Assembly: GCA_965117035.1 (NCBI GenBank)
Contig: OZ220748.1
Location: 3,348,001-3,412,000 of the forward strand
From: CAZENU01 sp965117035
Lineage (GTDB): Bacteria > Chloroflexota > Dehalococcoidia > Lucifugimonadales > CAZENU01
Direction of reading: 5' to 3'
DNA: 64,000 nucleotides
Under the pieces are notes generated by a model. It was not told where the DNA came from. It made no database searches and saw only the letters and a program-made list of their open reading frames with translations. This document shows, piece after piece, positions 51,569 to 60,870 of this stretch. Made by a program: the position numbers and the translations under genes. Within the stretch, counting starts at the first letter, position 1. Each line of letters starts with the position of its first letter.

Positions 51569-51621
51569 GGCTTCCCTATCCCCCGTTGTCTCAAGCCCCG
51601 GCGATGGGCCAGCCGCGGGCG

Positions 51622-52788
51622 CTAGCGCCGCGAGGCGACGAAGGCGTCCATGCGCTCCAGCGCCTTCTGGATATTCTCCGCGGAGTTGGCGAAGGAGAAG
51701 CGCACGCAGCCGGCGCCGTATCTGCCGAACGACTCTCCGGCCAGGCAGGCGACGGCTTGCTCCTGCAGCAGCCCGTCGGCGAACTCGCGGCTCGTCATGC
51801 CGGTGCCCTCGATGCTGGGGAAGGCGTAGAAGGCGCCCTTGGGGATCGGGCAGTGGATGCCGGGGATCGCGTTCAGGCCGTCGACTATGAGGTCCCGGCG
51901 GCGGCGGAACTCGGCGACGATCTCGTACGCCGCGTCCTGCGGGCCGTCCATCGCCTCCACCACGGCCATCTGCGTGAACGCGGCAGTGCACGACACGCTG
52001 TTGGTGGTCAGGCGGGAGATGGGCTCGACCAGCTCGAGCGGCATGACGCCGAAGCCGATGCGCCATCCCGTCATCGCGTACGTCTTGGAGAAGCCGTCCA
52101 GGATGATCGTCCGCTCGCGCATGCCGGGGAAGGTGCTGATGCTGTGGTGCTCGCCCTCGTACAGGTACCGGCTGTATATCTCGTCCGACAGCACGACGAC
52201 GTCGTTCTCGACGGCCATCTCGGCCAGGGCTTTCAGCGTGTCGCGGTCGACGATGCTGCCGCAGGGGTTGTTGGGCGAGTTGACGATCATCAGCTTCGTC
52301 TTCGGCGTGATCTGCGCGGCGACCTCGTCGAGGTCTATGTCGAACTCCCTGTCGACCGAGAGCCGCATCGGGACGGGTGTGCCGCCCGCGAAGTCGATCA
52401 TCGACTCGTAGATCGGGAAGCCGGGGTTGGGGTAGAGCACCTCGTCCCCCTCGTCGACGAGCGCGAGGATGGCGAAGAACATGATCGGCTTCGCGCCGGG
52501 CGTGACGACCACGTTGTCTCCCGCGACCGAGATGCCCCTCGTAACCGAGATCTCCCGGGCGATGCGGTCGCGCACCTCCGTGAGTCCGGGCGACGGGCCG
52601 TAGTGCGTGTGCCCGCCCTGGAGCGCCTCCACGCCGGCCTGCACGATGTTGCCGGGGGTGTCGAAGTCGGGCTCGCCGATCTCCAGGTGGATCACGTCGC
52701 GCCCCTCGCGCTCCAGCAACCTCGCCTTCGCGAGCACCTCGAACGCCGTCTCGGTGCCCAGCCTGCTCATCCGCTCCGCCAGCCTCAT
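51622..52788 (-). CDS. Class I/II aminotransferase (aspartate aminotransferase-like)
   Basis: 388 residues, fold type I PLP enzyme. Seen: LEIGEPDFDTP, HYGPSPGL, NSPNNPCG, the Asp/Tyr of SDEIYSRY and the Schiff-base Lys235 in DGFSKTYAMTGWRIGF. This is the pattern of aspartate/aromatic (Igamma-like) aminotransferases. The amino acid substrate cannot be fixed. An AGTATA string at 52818-52823 gives a possible -10 (TATACT) on the minus strand. Confidence 0.92.
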   Translation of the reverse strand: MRLAERMSRLGTETAFEVLAKARLLEREGRDVIHLEIGEPDFDTPGNIVQAGVEALQGGHTHYGPSPGLTEVRDRIAREISVTRGISVAGDNVVVTPGAKPIMFFAILALVDEGDEVLYPNPGFPIYESMIDFAGGTPVPMRLSVDREFDIDLDEVAAQITPKTKLMIVNSPNNPCGSIVDRDTLKALAEMAVENDVVVLSDEIYSRYLYEGEHHSISTFPGMRERTIILDGFSKTYAMTGWRIGFGVMPLELVEPISRLTTNSVSCTAAFTQMAVVEAMDGPQDAAYEIVAEFRRRRDLIVDGLNAIPGIHCPIPKGAFYAFPSIEGTGMTSREFADGLLQEQAVACLAGESFGRYGAGCVRFSFANSAENIQKALERMDAFVASRR

Positions 52789-53173
52789 TTACGTTCTCCG
52801 TCCGAGTTGTTCCGACAAGTATACACATAGCGAACGCTGGGACGACGCGACCGGCTTCACTCAGTCAGACCGACGGGCTGGCCCAGTGAAACCGGCCGGA
52901 TTCTCCCCAATACCGTTCAGTCGGTATCTGCGGCGACGGACATCGGCCGGAAACCGAACCCCGCCATGCCGCTCGTCCTGGTGGAGCGGGGCACGGCGGG
53001 GCAAGACGAAAACTTGAGGGTACCGCGCAATCGGGAGTGCGGATGGCCTGCTCGCGACGCCGCAGTACATACGTGCTATTCTGTCCAGCGGGATCGAGTT
53101 CGTCGGGGGGGGCGGGTTGCGGAGCGCGTGATGCGAGGCAGGCGGGGGGAATGCCCCCGGTCGGGAGGATGTC
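52789..53173. other. Divergent intergenic region
   Basis: Apart from the possible -10 for the aminotransferase (52818-52823, minus strand) and TGC-TATTCT at 53074-53082 for the downstream plus-strand gene, I see no gene or known repeat. Confidence 0.45.
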
Positions 53174-53476
53174 GTGGAGGCAGGTGGAGAGTACTGCAAG
53201 TGGTGCGGCGGCTGGCCGTGCGGGCGGGTGTACGCCCACAATCTCCGGGAGTACTGGAAGGAGCATGTGGCTCACGGGTTCGTGGGCCTTGCCGCGGGCG
53301 TCCTGTTGATCACAGGCTACCATTGGGCCGGAATCGCCATCATGGCAACGGTCTGGGTGCGGCAGGGCCTGGAGTATCACAAGCGCAAGGACACGCCGGG
53401 CATCGACCTTGCGTATCACCTTGGCGGACTCCTGGTGGGAGTCGCCGTGGCGGTGGTCAGCGTTGAGATAGGGTAG
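53174..53476 (+). CDS. Small membrane protein with Cys-rich N terminus
   Basis: 100 residues from GTG 53174 (GGGAGG upstream). Starts EAGGEYCKWCGGWPCG, with three Cys that could bind a metal, then two hydrophobic segments (about 33-58 and 80-98) separated by the conserved-looking RQGLEYHKRKDTPGIDLAYH. No family name known to me. Confidence 0.6.
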   Translation: MEAGGEYCKWCGGWPCGRVYAHNLREYWKEHVAHGFVGLAAGVLLITGYHWAGIAIMATVWVRQGLEYHKRKDTPGIDLAYHLGGLLVGVAVAVVSVEIG

Positions 53477-53540
53477 TGCGGATTCAGCGCCGGTAGTCGG
53501 GCCTATGGGGACTCGCCTGCGATGGCGGCGGCTCCCCTGG

Positions 53541-53762
53541 TCAGCTCAGGCCCTGCTCCTCCTGGTCGCGGAGAAACTCCTCGATGAGCCTGTCGATGAC
53601 GTCGTCATCGATGCGCCGAGCGGCGGCAACTTGCCGGAGCATGTCCAAGGTTTCCTGCCGGCCTTCCTGGCGGCCCTCCTGGCGGCCCTCCTGACGACCT
53701 TCCCGGCGGCCTTCCCTGTGGCCTTCCCGGTAGCGCCTTCGGAGATACCTCTCAGCCAGCAT
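53541..53762 (-). CDS. Duplicated C-terminal copy of an EGRQ-repeat protein
   Basis: 73 residues nearly identical to the last 73-80 residues of the next gene upstream: MLAERYLRRRYREGHREG, a run of REGRQEG repeats, then TLDMLRQVAAARRIDDDVIDRL. It looks like a partial gene duplication. Whether it is translated on its own is uncertain; the duplicate also includes bases just before its ATG. Confidence 0.5.
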   Translation of the reverse strand: MLAERYLRRRYREGHREGRREGRQEGRQEGRQEGRQETLDMLRQVAAARRIDDDVIDRLIEEFLRDQEEQGLS

Positions 53763-54020
53763 TGCGTACCCGTAGCGGTGGCAGCGATTTTCGGGTCAGG
53801 CTCCCTGGTCCTCCTGGTCGCGGAGGAACTCCTTCATGAGCCTGTCGATGGCGTCGTCATCGATGCGCCGAGCGGCGGCAACTTGCCGGAGCAGGTCCAG
53901 GGTTTCCTGACGACCTTCCTGACGACCCTCCTGGCGGCCTTCTTGACGACCTTCCTGGCGGCCTTCCCGGCGACCTTCCTGACGGCCTTCCCGGTGCCCT
54001 TCCCGATAGCGCCTTCGGAG
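53660..54020. repeat. 12-bp tandem repeats within two duplicated ORFs
   Basis: Short GC-rich units coding EGRQ repeat about four to five times at about 53660-53730 and about seven to eight times at about 53905-54010. They are likely to vary in number. Confidence 0.7.
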
Positions 54021-54323
54021 ATATCTCTCAGCCAGCATAGCGTACCCCTCAACCAGCGTAATGGTCGACGCCGCCATTACGACTACTGCCGATTCCATTC
54101 CGCGTCCTATCGCGAGGGCCGTTTCCAGCGGACCGTCGGTAGCGTCGTTCCGCAGTTCGTGCCAGGTAAGGGCCACCAGCCAGATGGCGCACGACCCGGA
54201 GAACAGGATCAGATACCATCCTTCCCTGGCCTTGTCTACTCTTGGAAGCGCCACGACAGCCTCGACTTCAACCTCAAGTGGTCGCCCCAGCCTCCAGTAT
54301 AGCTCCCTACTGAGGGCTTGCAC
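53796..54323 (-). CDS. Two-span membrane protein with EGRQ tetrapeptide repeats
   Basis: 175 residues from GTG 54323 (start uncertain, no clear ribosome site). Two hydrophobic segments (about 37-55 and 78-98) are followed by a charged helix with about eight EGRQ/EGRR repeats encoded by 12-bp tandem units, and then an RQVAAARRID-type helical end. The repeats should form a long charged helix or coiled coil in the cytoplasm. No family known. Confidence 0.65.
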   Translation of the reverse strand: MQALSRELYWRLGRPLEVEVEAVVALPRVDKAREGWYLILFSGSCAIWLVALTWHELRNDATDGPLETALAIGRGMESAVVVMAASTITLVEGYAMLAERYLRRRYREGHREGRQEGRREGRQEGRQEGRQEGRQEGRQETLDLLRQVAAARRIDDDAIDRLMKEFLRDQEDQGA

Positions 54324-54345
54324 AGGCTGGCGGTTGTGGTATAGT
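54318..54345 (+). promoter_or_regulatory. Promoter of comB
   Basis: TTGCAC (54318-54323), 16-base spacer, TGG-TATAGT (54340-54345). Transcription would start near 54352, about 80-90 bases before comB. Confidence 0.5.
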
Positions 54346-54429
54346 ACCAGAACGTGAAGACGCCTTCACTCCCTTGCTGCGGGTGCGTGGCTGTTCTTCA
54401 CATCTTCGTCTGCGACGCCGTGCGGCGAA

Positions 54430-55137
54430 ATGGGACGAGCACGGATGGAAGTACGCGTCGACAGCCTGTTGGAGGGCGCCGCCCGGTCGAAGGGGACGGC
54501 GGTAATCGTCGACGTCTATCGCGCATTCACGACCGCGGCGGTCGCCTTCTCCCGCGGCGCCGAGCGGATCGTCCTCGTGCCCGAGATCGAGGAGGCGCTC
54601 GCCCTTCGCGACAGCGGCGTGGGAGAGTTGTGCATAGGGGAGGTCGGGGGCGTCAAGCCGGACGGGTTCGACTTCGGCAACTCCCCGTACGAGCTGTCGC
54701 GGGCCGACGTGCGCGGCAGGACGCTGGTCCAGTCGACGCGAGCGGGCACGGTGGGCGTCTCCCTCGCCCGCGGCGCCGACCGGGTCTACGCGGGCTCGCT
54801 GGCGATAGCGTCCGCGACGGTTGCGGCGGTGCTGAGGAGCCGGCCCCGGCTGGTCACGGTCGTCGCGATGGGCTGGGAGGGCCGGACGCGCACCGACGAG
54901 GACGAGCTTTGCGCGCTGTACCTCAAGAATCTGCTCGAGGGCCGCAGGCCCAACCCCGAAGCGGTAGCCGCGCTGGTGCGGAGCGGCGAACACTCCCAGA
55001 AATTCGACGACCCGGGCCAGCCGCACTTCCACCCTCGGGACCGCGACATCGCCCTGGACGTCGACGGCATCGAGCTGGCCATCCGCATCGAGCGTGAGGG
55101 CGGCCTCCTGGTCGCGTACGCGGAGACCGGCCCGTGA
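54430..55137 (+). CDS. comB: 2-phosphosulfolactate phosphatase (ComB family)
   Basis: 235 residues (or 230 from ATG 54445). ComB motifs: AVIVDVYRAFTTAA near the start, CIGEVGGVKPDGFDFGNSP, LVQSTRAGT and AMGWEGRTRTDEDELCA. ComB removes phosphate from 2-phosphosulfolactate in coenzyme M-type and sulfolactate metabolism; in bacteria without CoM its role is unclear. The stop overlaps the GTG start of the next ORF (GTGA). Confidence 0.88.
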   Translation: MGRARMEVRVDSLLEGAARSKGTAVIVDVYRAFTTAAVAFSRGAERIVLVPEIEEALALRDSGVGELCIGEVGGVKPDGFDFGNSPYELSRADVRGRTLVQSTRAGTVGVSLARGADRVYAGSLAIASATVAAVLRSRPRLVTVVAMGWEGRTRTDEDELCALYLKNLLEGRRPNPEAVAALVRSGEHSQKFDDPGQPHFHPRDRDIALDVDGIELAIRIEREGGLLVAYAETGP

Positions 55138-55634
55138 CCCTGGGGCGGGCCGCGACGGCTGTCCTGCTGCTTGGTGCGGGTGTCGCCTGGCTCGCGGTCG
55201 GGGCCTGGCCCCTTCTCGCCCAACTTGCCGAAGGCACCGTGCAGATCCAGGACGGCGGCGGCAACATCCCGCAGACGCTGGAGTCCGGGCAACTGATTGT
55301 CGTCCTGATCAAGGACGCCGATCTGCGTGGCTCCAACACGGGCGTCGCGACCTGGACGAACATTCCCGAGCAGGTGGACGCCTATGAGGTGTGGGACCTC
55401 GTCTCCGGCTCGCCGCACTCCTTCCACGAGGATGGCCACAGCCGCATCGCGTTAATGCTCCGCTACACCATCAGGAATCCCCAAGCGGACACCGTCGTCA
55501 TCGGGACCCTCAGCCTAGAAGACATGGTGGAGGACGTCCGCGCGATCAAGCGCGGGACCCTGCCTCCCGACACGCTCCCGGAGGCTAACCGCCGCCTGGA
55601 GCCTCTCGGCTTCGCGGCATCGAGAACGGCGTAG
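55134..55634 (+). CDS. Chimeric ORF: signal-like N terminus joined to an aldo/keto reductase C terminus
   Basis: 166 residues from GTG 55134. Residues 1-30 look like a signal peptide or anchor (TAVLLLGAGVAWLAVGAWPLLAQ), residues 30-100 have no recognised family. From about 103 to the end, the sequence IALMLRYTIRNPQADTVVIGTLSLEDMVEDV and RRLEPLGF matches the C terminus of aldo/keto reductases, like that of the 22295 gene (FILRYTFAHPDISTVIVG..RRLEPLGF). The catalytic barrel is absent. It is probably a fusion created by deletion or insertion. Confidence 0.65.
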   Translation: MTLGRAATAVLLLGAGVAWLAVGAWPLLAQLAEGTVQIQDGGGNIPQTLESGQLIVVLIKDADLRGSNTGVATWTNIPEQVDAYEVWDLVSGSPHSFHEDGHSRIALMLRYTIRNPQADTVVIGTLSLEDMVEDVRAIKRGTLPPDTLPEANRRLEPLGFAASRTA

Positions 55635-56305
55635 GGGTAGTGGGATAGTGGATGGTGGAGGGTCTGACGGCAGGGATGGCGGAAAGGGAGTGCGAGCACC
55701 ACATTTGACGACCCTGGAGCGGATAACGGCTGTCCCAGCACGGCGACCTTCAACAACTGTCATTCCCGCGCAGAACGTGCCCTCGTCAGAATTGGAGCGG
55801 GAACCATCTTCCCCCCACTCAACCCGTCCACCCCGAGTAACTGCGCTCCTCATCTGCGCCATATCAATCTGAGGAGACTGCACACCGCCGCATTGTGTTT
55901 TGACAGCCTCGCCGTACCCCACCAAACCCCCGTCACGATCGGGAAAACTTGGTCTTCGCCAAAGGCGGACCGAAGTCGTGGACGCTCCGTACCGCCGTCG
56001 ACGACCGGCAGCGCGAGTTTGGAGCGGAGCTCGGCCGCCGGTGGCCTCAGGGAGCCGCTCGCGTCGCCGCAAGGGCCAAGAAAGCGTAGATCGACCACGG
56101 TGTTTCACAGCACGAGCTCTCACCCTCGCCACTGCTGCGCGTATCGTCAATGCACTGCATGGGCGGAAGTGGTCATCACCCAAACACAGTCGCAGGTGCT
56201 GGCCGACCGACGAGATACTGTGCAGATATCATGAACGTCCAGATCGACCGGCTCACCAGTGCTCACGTCCTCAGTGTACATGAACCTCGTTGCAACTCAA
56301 ACCCG
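55635..56305. other. Long region without a supported gene
   Basis: About 670 bp. A CATTCCCGCGCAGAAC string near 55760 resembles family B. Short open frames occur, but none is recognised. It ends where the first IS5-type copy begins. Confidence 0.5.
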
Positions 56306-57110
56306 ACGGCGATCGCCGAGGGCAGCGCAGATGGTGAACTAGGCGTGTTCACACTACGTAACGCATCGAATATGAGCGCCACGAGAATGAAGCCGAGAAA
56401 GAGCGCATCGAGCTTGTCAAAGCGAGAGAAGATGCGGCGAAAGCCCTTCAATCGTCGGAACAGACGCTCTACCTCGTTGCGCCTCTTGTAGAGCTCCTTG
56501 TCGTACTCCCACGGGCTGATGCGAGTCGAGAGTGGAGGAACGACTGGCTCAATGCCCAACTCCAGGGCAAGCTGGCGAGTCTCGTTGCCCTCGTATGCGC
56601 GATCCATCACCACAGACAGGTTATCTCGCAGGGGTCCAAGGCGCTTGAGCAACCTGCGCCCCTCCGGTGCGTCGTGAGCCTGTCCAGGGGAGAGTGAGAA
56701 GGTCATGGCTGTTCGAGCATTCGCGGCAACCATATGAATCTTGGTGGTCCATCCACCTCTGGACTTGCCGATGGACTGCGGTCCGTTTTTTTTAGCGCCC
56801 CCGTGCCATCAGGATGCACCTTGACGATGGTGCTGTCCATCGAGACCGCCTCGAGCTTGACGCGCACGATCTGTTCTCGCTGCAGGTGTTCGAATATCCT
56901 GTCGAGCACGCCGCTTTTGGCCCAGCGGTTCATACGGGTGTAGATGGTGTGCCACCTGCCGAACCTGGGAGGCAACCCACGCCACTTGCAGCCATGCTCA
57001 GTAACACACAAAATGGCATTGAGCACCTGTAGATTCGGAATCCTCACATTGCCCCGCTGCACTGGCAATAGATGTTCGATGCGTTCGTACTGGTCCTGTG
57101 TTAGTTCCAT
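56263..57110 (-). CDS. IS5-type transposase, copy A (two frames joined by -1 frameshift)
   Basis: Frame 1 (57110-56703) starts MELTQDQYERIEHLLPVQRG and holds the DNA-binding part and the first DDE Asp (VSMDSTIVKVHPDG). An A8 run (T8 at 56786-56793 on the plus strand) lies at GCT AAA AAA AAC. A -1 slip there joins frame 2 (ends 56263), whose VVMDRAYEG and YKRRNEVERLFRRLKGFRRI carry the second Asp and the Glu. The full product is a DDE transposase of about 280 residues. Identical coding sequence occurs in copy B. The C-terminal tail differs from copy B after SAIAV. Confidence 0.88.
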
Positions 57111-57153
57111 GAGCCAAGCTTGTCACATCAGACCTGTTTGTGTGAACAGACCT
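56306..57153. mobile_element. IS5-type insertion sequence, copy A
   Basis: Sequence shared with copy B runs from about 56306 to 57136. An imperfect 14-bp inverted repeat is visible: AGGCGTGTTCACAC at 56341-56354 and GTGTGAACAGACCT at 57140-57153 (12 of 14 pair). If these are the ends, the element is about 813 bp and about 35 bp of shared sequence lies outside it. I could not fix the ends or a target duplication. Confidence 0.7.
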
Positions 57154-57697
57154 TAGTTCGCTCGCATCGGAGTGACCGCGTAGATCCTTTACCAGTGGTG
57201 CAACGCGTACGGGGGTTCAGGATCGACGAGGCCAGCCATCTAGAGCGCCTGGAGTCAGAGCACAGCCATCTGATGCGGAGCAGACCTTCTACCCGGGGAA
57301 GAAGCGATACGTCCGCATGGGTGCCGGGGGTAGGGCGGCTCAAGGTCGTGGAGGAGAAGTACCGCAAGCTCAGTTGCCGGCCCGCGGCATATGGCTCGAG
57401 CGAGCGCTGGGCGTGCGAGCTGCTCGCATCAGGACAATCTACCTGCGGACGCGAGTGTGCGGTCGTTGCGCAGGCGGCATCGGCTGCGAAACCAACACTG
57501 TAGTTCGCGCAGAAGGGGGAAAGTCCGGCGCGCTGTCGGTCCAATATAGAGAGCGGTACAAGGGCTGGGCGCAGCCTAGATTCCCCACCTGAATAGGAAG
57601 AGTACCTCGTTGGCGCCCGCCGTGAAGGGGGCTAAGATGTTTCGAGAAAGAGCGAAACGATTACCAACGAGGTGCACCTACTATCAGGCAAGGCATA
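57154..57697. other. Region between IS5 copy A and the IS1380-type transposase
   Basis: About 540 bp. Open frames on both strands, none recognised with confidence. It presumably contains the left end of the IS1380-type element. Confidence 0.4.
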
Positions 57698-59210
57698 CTG
57701 CCGTTCCAGTACGACGAGGAGAAGAGTTCGCCGGGTATGACGGGGCTGTCGGATCTGATGCCGTACTTGGAGTTGATGCACGCATCCGGCTTGAGGTCAT
57801 CGTCAGAGCGCCACGTTGCACTGCGCGAGGGAGGACAGGGCGGGACAGACAGCCAGATGATCACCTCGCTGATACTGCTGAACTTGGCAGGCGGCAAGTC
57901 GGTGTCTGACCTTGACCTTCTTGAGAAGGACGAGGGGTTGTCCAGGCTGCTCGAGAGTTCGAGACCTGTGGCATGCGCCGCACAGCGCAGATTGTTGGAC
58001 AACAGGTGGCGAGTAGAGCGTCGTCGTAGCGTGCCGTCGGAGTCTGCGGTGTTCCGATACCTGGAGGGATTCCACGACTCGGAGGAGGAGGCGAAGCGGG
58101 AAGCTCACCGAGCGTTCATACCTTCTGCCAACGCAGCGCTGAAGGGACTGGGGAAGGTCAACGCCGACCTGGTGGGCTTCGTGCAGAGCCGTTCGCCTCA
58201 CACCGAGGCCACTCTGGACATGGATGCCACCCTGGTGGAGACGCGCAAGCAGGAGGCGCTCCACGGCTACAAGGAGTACAGGGCGTACCAGCCGCTGACG
58301 ACCTACTGGTCGGAGGCCGAGTTGATTGTGCATTCGGAGTTTCGTGACGGCAACGTACCTGCGGGCCATCAGCAGCTGCGAGTGTTGACCGAAGCGCTGA
58401 GGGATCTGCCCGCCGGTGTGGACAAGGCGATGGTGCGGTCTGACACGGCCGGGTACCAGCAGGAGCTACTGCGGTACTGCGCCGAGGGGGTGGACGAGCG
58501 GTTCGAAGTGATCGAGTTTGCGGTGGGAGTTGACGTGACGCTGGAGTTCCGCCGCGCGGTGGCGCAGGTAGCCGAACAGGAGTGGCGGCCGCTGTACCGC
58601 AAGAAGGGCGAGCACCCGTGTGGACACGGGTCAGCAGTGGGCTGAGGTGAACTTCGTATCCAACTGGATAGGCCACTCCAGGAACAGCCCTGAGTACCGG
58701 TTCTTAGCTACCAGAGAGCGGTTGACCGAACAGCCGATGCCAGGAATGGAGGGTCAGATGGAGTTGCCCTTTGCTGCCATGGAGTTGTCCGGCAGAGGTT
58801 GGCACAAGGTGTTTGGAGTGGTGACCAACCGAGACCTTTCGGGGGACGAGGTGATCTGGTGGTCGAGGCAGAGGTGCGGCAAGGGCGAAGAGGTCCACGG
58901 CGTTCTCAAGAGTGACCTTGCCGGGGGCAGGCTGCCGTCGGGCCTGTTCGGCGCCAACGCCGCATGGTGGGCCATAGCGGTGCTGACTTTCAACCTGAAC
59001 TCCGCGATGAAGCGGCTGGTGTTGGGGGGACAGTGGGCGAGCAGGCGTCTGAAGGCAGTCCGCTTCGCGCTGATCTCCTTGCCAGGCCGGGTGCTGCGTC
59101 ACGCCAGGAGACTGATCATCCGTCTTGCCCGTGGCCATCCCTCATACGAGTTGCTGCTGCTGGCGCGCCGTAGGATATTGGCGCTGGCTCCCGAGCCGTC
59201 CCCGGCGTAG
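57698..59210 (+). pseudogene. IS1380-family transposase with a frameshift
   Basis: Part 1 (to 58645) reads LPFQYDEEKSSPGMTGLSDL, then DSQMITSLILLNLAGG, LDMDATLVET (first DDE Asp) and KAMVRSDTAGYQ (second Asp). Near 58610 the frame must shift by one base to continue with VDTGQQWAEVNFVSNWIGHS (58620-59210), which holds the last acidic region (QRCGKGEEVHGVLKSDLAGG). The first ATG in frame is 57737, though the family N terminus begins earlier. The shift is of the insertion type, not a slippery -1 site, so this copy is probably broken. Confidence 0.8.
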
Positions 59211-59747
59211 ATCGCTCTGCTAGACCATCGGTTGAAGGCGACTCAGTTGAGTTGCCAGGCCCAGCCATGCCTTCTTCGGGTTGAGAACAGCCCATAGTGG
59301 TCGAGCGAGCGTTGCCGATACGCTCAGAGGTCTCGTTCCAGACCCGGTACACGCCCGATTATGTCATGCGGCACTCCTGGTAGACACCGACTATGCCCTG
59401 CAACCACACACATCAACCGCCAACAATGTTGGGTGAGGGATTTGGGGCAGGTCACAAACAACTCATGGCTCGGTCCTACACTCGACCAGAAGGCCCTCTC
59501 GATAGTGTTGGTTCTGGGGACCGTTTCGAGTGGTGCTTGGGCAGTCGAGGATCGGCGGCAGTTCGTCCATGTCATCCTCGACAGTGGGCCGTGTTTCAGA
59601 CGGCGCATCTCCGTCCGCTCGGATAGGACCGACCACACGGTATTGTCAAGGTCGATCTCCCTTCATTGTGCGCTGCGTGTCTCGAAGGAAGCTAGCCCGG
59701 TCAGGTTGTGGATCCAATGGCCAGGGCGACGGGCGCGTTCAGGGCCT
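59211..59747. other. Region between IS1380-type and broken IS5-type transposases
   Basis: No gene is supported. A minus-strand string RTNTIERAFW near 59540 weakly recalls IS256-type transposases but is too short to call. Confidence 0.4.
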
Positions 59748-60690
59748 ATGGAGCCGCGAGAGCGGCCGGGGCGTCATGCGAAGACCCGCCGGGAGCAGTT
59801 TCTTGAACGCATGGACAGTCTGATTTCGTGGGAACAGTTGGAAGAGCGCATCCGGCCGTTCTACCCCAAGGCTGGGCGTGGACGTCGTCCGTATGAGTTA
59901 TCGGCGATGCTTCGGATACACTGCGTGCAGTTGTTCTACAACCTGAGTGACCCTGGGATGGAGGACATACTCTACGAGGTGGATTCGGTGCGGCGATTCG
60001 TAGGGCTGAAGCTGTCTGGCCGGTGCCTGACGAGACTACGATCCTGAACTTCCGCCATCTGTTGTAGGAGCACGAGTTGGGCGCAGGGCTGTTCGAGGAG
60101 ATCGGCCGTCATCTGGAGTCTCAGGGGCTTCGACTTCAAGCTGGGACGATAGTTGACGCGAGCATCATAGCGGCGCCGTCATCGACGAAGAATCGGAGCA
60201 ATGAGCGTGACCCTGAGATGCACCAGACGAAGAAGGTAACGAGTGGCACTTCGGGATGAAGGTGCATATCGGAGTGGACTCTCAGACGGGAGTGGTGCAT
60301 AGCGTGTCGACGACACCGGCGAATGTGAATGACGTGACTCAGACGCCCCAGTTGCTGCATGGCGAGGAGACCCAGGTATGGGGCGATGCGGGGTACCAGG
60401 GAGTCCACAAGAGGCTGGAGAATCGAGACCTGGACGTGGAATGGCAGATAGCGTTGAGGCCCAGCCAGAGGCGTAAGCTGGAGCCTGGGAGCGATGACGC
60501 TGTGGCGGAGAAGCGCAAAGCGTCGGTCAGGGCCAAGGTGGAGCACCCATTCCTGTATATCAAACGGCACTTCGGCTACGGCAAGGTCCGCTATCGAGGG
60601 CTGGCCAAGAATACGCAGCGGCTCATGACGTTGCTGGGGTTCGCCAACCTGATGAAGCCTGATCAGTACTTGGCGCATGCCCCTGTATAG
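59748..60690 (+). pseudogene. Broken IS5-family transposase
   Basis: Three frame pieces together give an IS5-group transposase: 59748-60047 (SWEQLEERIRPFYPKAGRGRRPY), then PDETTILNFRHLL with an in-frame TAG before EHELGAGLFEEIG (to 60259, with GTIVDASIIAAPSSTKN), then GMKVHIGVDSQTGVVHSV to 60690 (GDAGYQGV, VEHPFLYIKRHFGYGKVRYRG). There are two frameshifts (near 60025 and 60236) and one stop, so the gene is dead. It differs from the A8 element on either side. Confidence 0.85.
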
Positions 60691-60870
60691 GTGTGCCCAA
60701 TAGGGCTGGCAAGGGCAAGACGCCCCGCCAGGAGCAAGAACAGGACGACACAATCCCCGCCAAGGGTGGCGCAGGGGGCTTCATTGTTCTCCCTAAACCG
60801 CTCGAATCAACCTCACCCTACGCTACGGCGAGTTGTTCAGAGGTTCCCTAGAGTACCGATCCAAGCTCTA

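Noticed and set aside
57128..57544. Open frames between IS copy A and the IS1380-type gene
   Set aside because: No recognisable protein, no ribosome site, and base composition of non-coding flank.
59324..59638. Minus-strand ORF with RTNTIERAF as an IS256-type transposase relic
   Set aside because: The match is too short and the rest of the ORF shows no transposase signature.
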